DNA of 64,000 nucleotides. It comes from Bradyrhizobium rifense. Lineage in GTDB: Bacteria; Pseudomonadota; Alphaproteobacteria; Rhizobiales; Xanthobacteraceae. A program made the position numbers and the translations under genes. Every line of letters starts with the position of its first letter. The stretch's first letter is position 1. A model generated the notes under the pieces. It was not told the origin of the DNA, did not search any database, and was given only the letters and a program-made list of their open reading frames with translations. The stretch spans positions 124,001 to 188,000 of the forward strand of contig NZ_VSSS01000050.1 of assembly GCF_008123425.1 (NCBI RefSeq). The letters are read 5' to 3'. Positions 60,634-64,000 of this stretch are shown here, piece after piece.

Positions 60634-61959
60634 CTAATGCGCCATCGCGACGTCACCGGATAATTGCTCGCGCCGTACATCGATCCGCAGCATCATGACG
60701 ACGACTGCGCCGACCAGCGCGCATCCCGCCAGCAAGAGCAGGCCCGCAGTGAAATTGCCGGTCAGATCCTTCAGGTATCCCATCGCGTAAGGACCGGCGA
60801 AGCCGGAAAGATTTCCGAGCGAGTTGATCGCGGCGATGCCGGCGGCGGCCGATGCGCCCGTCAGGAAACTTGCCGGCAGTGGCCAGAACATCGGGGGAAC
60901 GGCCGAGACGCCGATCTGTGCAAAGCAGAGCAACGCCATGACGAGCACGGAATTGGAAACGAGACCTGCCAATCCGATCCCGACCGCTGCCATCAAGAGC
61001 GCGGCGGCGACATGACCCTTTCGCTCCATGGTCCGATCGGAATGACGACCAAGCAGCACCATGCCCGCGGCCCCGAAAACAAAGGGGAGCGCCGCGAGCA
61101 GGCCGGTCTGGGTGTCACTGACGCCAAAGCCCTTGATGATGGTCGGCAGGAAGAATGCCACACCGTAACTTGCAGCGTTCAGGCAGAAGTACACGAGTGC
61201 GCACGCCAAAATGCGGGGATCGGTCAGCGCTTGTCCCAAAGACAGATGTTCCACGCGCTCCTTGTTGCGCTTCTCGGTCGCTTGCACGTTCTCCAACCAG
61301 GCAATCTCGTCTTGTTGCAGCCAGCGGGCCTGGCGCGGGAAATCGGTCAGATAGAGCAGGACGCAAATGCCCACCAGAACCGACGGCAACGCTTCGAGAA
61401 TGAACAGCCACTGCCAGCCTTCCAATCCCCAACCGGTCACGCCGAGCAGCATCCCGGAGATGGGTGATCCGACGATGGACGAAATCGGGATCGCCAGCAT
61501 GAACAGGCTGATGACCCGCGCGCGGTAAACCGCGGGGAACCAGAGCGTCAGGTAGAAGATGATGCCGGGAAAGAAACCCGCTTCGCAGGCGCCGAGCAGC
61601 AAACGAAGCGAGTAGAAAACGCCCGTCGTCGGAATTCCGGTTGCTGCCGATATCGACGGGATGAATGCGAAAGCCGCCGAGACGATCCCCCAGGTAATCA
61701 TGATGCGGGCGATCCAGACGCGTGCGCCGACCTTTTCCAGAAAGATGTTCGAGGGCACTTCAAACAGGAAATATCCGACGAAGAACAAGCCGGCGCCCAG
61801 CCCAAACGCTGCTTCACTCAAACCGAGCGCCTGGTTCATATGCAGCTTGGCAAAGCCGACATTGACGCGGTCGAGATAGGCCACGAAGTAGCACACGATC
61901 AGGAACGGAATGAGCCGCCACATCACCTTGCCGATGGCACGAGTCTCGACGTCTTGCAT
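60634..61959 (-). CDS. MFS permease, anion:cation symporter family
   Basis: A 441-residue MFS protein closely similar in its N-terminal half to the permease at 356-1654 (YLDRVNVGFAKLHMNQ, FFVGYFLFEVPSNIFLEKVG, SAAFAFIPS). It should import an organic anion. No catabolic gene adjoins it; it is convergent with the kinase operon (15-base gap). A GTGGAGG site precedes ATG 61959. The upstream gap (61960-62400) contains short inverted repeats. Confidence 0.9.
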   Translation of the reverse strand: MQDVETRAIGKVMWRLIPFLIVCYFVAYLDRVNVGFAKLHMNQALGLSEAAFGLGAGLFFVGYFLFEVPSNIFLEKVGARVWIARIMITWGIVSAAFAFIPSISAATGIPTTGVFYSLRLLLGACEAGFFPGIIFYLTLWFPAVYRARVISLFMLAIPISSIVGSPISGMLLGVTGWGLEGWQWLFILEALPSVLVGICVLLYLTDFPRQARWLQQDEIAWLENVQATEKRNKERVEHLSLGQALTDPRILACALVYFCLNAASYGVAFFLPTIIKGFGVSDTQTGLLAALPFVFGAAGMVLLGRHSDRTMERKGHVAAALLMAAVGIGLAGLVSNSVLVMALLCFAQIGVSAVPPMFWPLPASFLTGASAAAGIAAINSLGNLSGFAGPYAMGYLKDLTGNFTAGLLLLAGCALVGAVVVMMLRIDVRREQLSGDVAMAH

Positions 61960-62400
61960 GGCGCGGCCTCCACTTGTTCTTGAAGCCGGTTCAAACTTCC
62001 GGGCAGCGTTGCGAAACTATGACGCTCCGACACGATGAGCGCAAACGGCATTTGCCTTTAACGTTCATGTCAAAAGCGACAGTTGCGCTGTCATGGTTTG
62101 AAGCTGGAACAGCATCGGAGGCGTGAGCAAGGACGCAGACGCGTGCGCTTCTACAACCACTCTCCGATGATGACATCGTGCCAGTGTTTTGCCCGACGGG
62201 TCAAGCGGCGCGCGGAATTCGTAGCCTGGATGGAGCGCGGCGCAATCCGGGAATCCCTGCATTGGACGCGCTTTCCCGGATTTCGCTCCGCTCCATCCGG
62301 GCTACGGCCGAATGATTTTTTCAACCGCGTAAGCCATTGATTTCGCAATCCCCGCCTACTGTGCATGGGGTTGTTTTCGCAGTTTTGGTTGTGCGAGAGT
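61960..62400. other. Intergenic region with inverted repeats, no gene
   Basis: About 440 bases between the start of the MFS gene and the end of feoB. It contains GCAAA-N5-TTTGC (62041-62055) and GACAG-N5-CTGTC (62078-62092), possible operator sites for the MFS gene. An 85-base palindromic repeat follows at 62221-62305. Short open frames here have no family likeness. Confidence 0.55.
62221..62305. repeat. Imperfect palindromic intergenic repeat
   Basis: The ends GTAGCCTGGATGGAGCG and CGCTCCATCCGGGCTAC are near-complementary, with inner segments CAATCCGGGAA and TTCCCGGATT also complementary around a short centre. This 85-base element can fold into a long stem and resembles the interspersed repeats of Bradyrhizobium and Rhodopseudomonas. 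It lies about 100 bases beyond the end of feoB on the minus strand. Confidence 0.75.
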
Positions 62401-64000
62401 CTACCCCGCGCCAAGCGCGACCGCGACGTTGTACGTCACGAGGCTCGCGGCATAGGCCAGCACCAGCATGTAGGCGAAGGTCGCCGCCATCCAGCCCCAG
62501 CTTCCGGTCTCGCGCCGGATCACGGCGAGCGTCGAGGCGCATTGCGGGGCGAAGATGTACCAGGCGAGCATCGACAGCGCGGTCGCGAGCGACCATTTCG
62601 TCGCCAGCACCTGGCCGATCTGCTCGGCCGCTTCCTTGCCACCCTCGATCGCATAGACGGTGCCGAGCGCCGCGACCGCGACCTCGCGCGCCGCCATGCC
62701 GGGGATCAGAGCGACCGCGATCTGCCAGTTGAAGCCGACGGGGGCGAGCAGGGGCTCCAGCGCCTTGCCGATGATGGCGGCGAGGCTGAAGTCGATGGCC
62801 GGCTCGGTCGCGCCCGCGGGCGGTTGCGGGAACGAGGCCAGAAACCAGATCAGCACCATCATCGAGAAGATCGTGGTGCCGGCGCGATGCAAAAACATCT
62901 TTGCCCGCGTGTAGACGCCGATCGCGATCGATTTCAGCCGCGGCATCTTGTAGTCCGGCAGCTCCAGCATGAACGGCGCCGGCGCATAGTCGCGCAGCAT
63001 GAAGAATTTGATCAGGAACGAGACGACAAGCGCGCTGGTAATGCCGGCCGCATAGAGGCCGAACATCACGAGGCCCTGCAGGTTGATGAAGCCCCAGACG
63101 TCCTTGGCCGGAATGAAGGCCGAGATGATCAGCGTGTAGACCGGAATGCGCGCCGAGCAGGTCATCAGCGGCGCGATCAGGATCGTGGTCAGCCGGTCGC
63201 GCTTGTTGTCGATCACGCGCGTCGCCATGATGCCGGGGATGGCGCAGGCAAAGCTCGACAGCAGCGGAATGAAGGCGCGGCCGTGTAGCCCCGCGCCGCC
63301 CATGATGCGGTCCATCAGGAACGCGGCGCGCGCCATGTAGCCGAAATCTTCCAGCAGCAGGATGAACAGGAAGATGATGATGATCTGCGGCAGGAACACG
63401 ATGACGCTGCCGACGCCCGAGATCACGCCGTTCTGCAGGAAGCTCTGCACCAGGCCTTCGGGCAGGGTGGCGTGGACGACGTCGCCGAGCGCGTCGAAGC
63501 CGGATTGCAGCAGCTCCATCAGCGGCTGCGCCCAGGCGAACACCGCCTGGAACATCACGAACAGGATGAGCGCGAGCACGATGAGTCCGCCGACCGGATG
63601 CAGCACGATCGCATCGATCCGCGCGGTCCAGGTGTCGGGCCGGCTCGGCAGGCTGACGCAGTCCGAGATAATGCGGTCGGCCTCGCGCTGGGTCGCGCGC
63701 AATTCGGCGACGCTGAGCGCGCGCCAGTTGTTCTCGGCAGGCTCGGTGGCGAGCTTGGCCGAGATCTCGTCGGTCAGCGCCAACAGGTCGGCCGTGCCGC
63801 CCTTGCGCACTGCGATCGAGGTGACCACGGGGACGCCGAGCTCCTTGGCGAGCCGCTCGACGTCGACCGAGATGCCGCGGCGGTTCGCGATGTCGAACAT
63901 GTTGAGCACGAGGATCATCGGCCGGCCGGTGCGCTTCAGCTCGAGCAGCAGGCGGATGGTCAGGCGCAGATTGGTCGCGTCCGCCACGCACAGCACGAGA
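62401..64000 (-). CDS. feoB: Ferrous iron transport protein B, C-terminal part (truncated by window edge)
   Basis: The last 532 residues of FeoB, the GTP-gated Fe2+ importer of the inner membrane. The visible part begins within the N-terminal G domain (VADATNL, G4 motif LNMFD) and the helical GDI region. It then covers the membrane core with its two gate repeats (ILLLEDFGYMARAAFLMDR, SFACAIPGIMATRVI, PLMTCSARIPVYTL) and a later repeat of the same type (PGMAAREVAVAALGTVYAI). The stop is TAG at 62401-62403. The N-terminal GTP-binding P-loop, and any feoA, are outside the window. Confidence 0.96.
   Translation of the reverse strand, partial: LVLCVADATNLRLTIRLLLELKRTGRPMILVLNMFDIANRRGISVDVERLAKELGVPVVTSIAVRKGGTADLLALTDEISAKLATEPAENNWRALSVAELRATQREADRIISDCVSLPSRPDTWTARIDAIVLHPVGGLIVLALILFVMFQAVFAWAQPLMELLQSGFDALGDVVHATLPEGLVQSFLQNGVISGVGSVIVFLPQIIIIFLFILLLEDFGYMARAAFLMDRIMGGAGLHGRAFIPLLSSFACAIPGIMATRVIDNKRDRLTTILIAPLMTCSARIPVYTLIISAFIPAKDVWGFINLQGLVMFGLYAAGITSALVVSFLIKFFMLRDYAPAPFMLELPDYKMPRLKSIAIGVYTRAKMFLHRAGTTIFSMMVLIWFLASFPQPPAGATEPAIDFSLAAIIGKALEPLLAPVGFNWQIAVALIPGMAAREVAVAALGTVYAIEGGKEAAEQIGQVLATKWSLATALSMLAWYIFAPQCASTLAVIRRETGSWGWMAATFAYMLVLAYAASLVTYNVAVALGAG

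Overview
The window is about 64 kb of GC-rich, densely coded chromosome from an alphaproteobacterium. It most resembles Bradyrhizobium or a close Rhizobiales relative. The grounds are the codon bias, the rhizobial small families (DUF2336, DUF768, DUF1328), two scavenging transport and oxidation clusters for hydroxy acids, a FixK/FNR-type box, and intergenic palindromic repeats of the kind common in that group. No rRNA, tRNA, CRISPR array, insertion sequence or prophage was recognised. The genus is an inference from sequence character, not from a search.

Layout. 1-3.6 kb: a tartrate/malate-type catabolic locus with a truncated decarboxylating dehydrogenase and an MFS permease, divergent from a LysR regulator and an aspartate dehydrogenase-like gene. 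3.6-9.3 kb: a run of minus-strand genes comprising a sorbosone/glucose dehydrogenase-like beta-propeller, an isoprenylcysteine methyltransferase-like membrane enzyme, an NAD-dependent epimerase, an Mpo1-like membrane protein, an OmpA-like/Cys-rich secreted pair and an orphan HicB-like protein just downstream of pcrA. 9.3-19.6 kb: pcrA helicase, DUF1328, a thioesterase, a D-lactate dehydrogenase-like flavoenzyme, a His/Gly-rich Spy/CpxP-like protein, a SulP transporter and a secreted metacaspase-like protein. 19.7-26.6 kb: LysR/DoxX, then a TRAP transporter with a 2-hydroxyacid dehydrogenase, then an ABC solute-binding protein. 26.9-33.4 kb: two large GGDEF-EAL proteins around an MFS permease. 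33.6-41.9 kb: a serine beta-lactamase-family enzyme, an alpha/beta hydrolase, a TetR/P450 divergent pair with a perfect palindrome, and a 1210-residue AsmA protein. 42.3-54.2 kb: DUF2336, a di-heme cytochrome, a methyltransferase, a SAM-cyclase-ATPase-TPR giant with a clear promoter, a fatty-acid-hydroxylase-like gene, an SDR/TetR pair with twin operators, and a universal stress protein behind a FixK-type box.

The most striking locus is 54.5-60.6 kb. It is a six-gene, translationally coupled operon encoding RsbR-, RsbS- and RsbT-like stressosome proteins. These are followed by a PP2C (RsbX/SpoIIE) phosphatase carrying its own RsbT/RsbW-like domain, a hybrid histidine kinase that also begins with an RsbT-like ATPase domain, and a second REC-HisKA-HATPase-REC kinase. 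No sigma-B-like factor is present, so the stress signal is probably passed to a phosphorelay. The window ends with another ACS-family MFS permease and a truncated ferrous-iron transporter, feoB.

All functions are assigned by reading motifs and overall family resemblance by eye. No database search or alignment was run.
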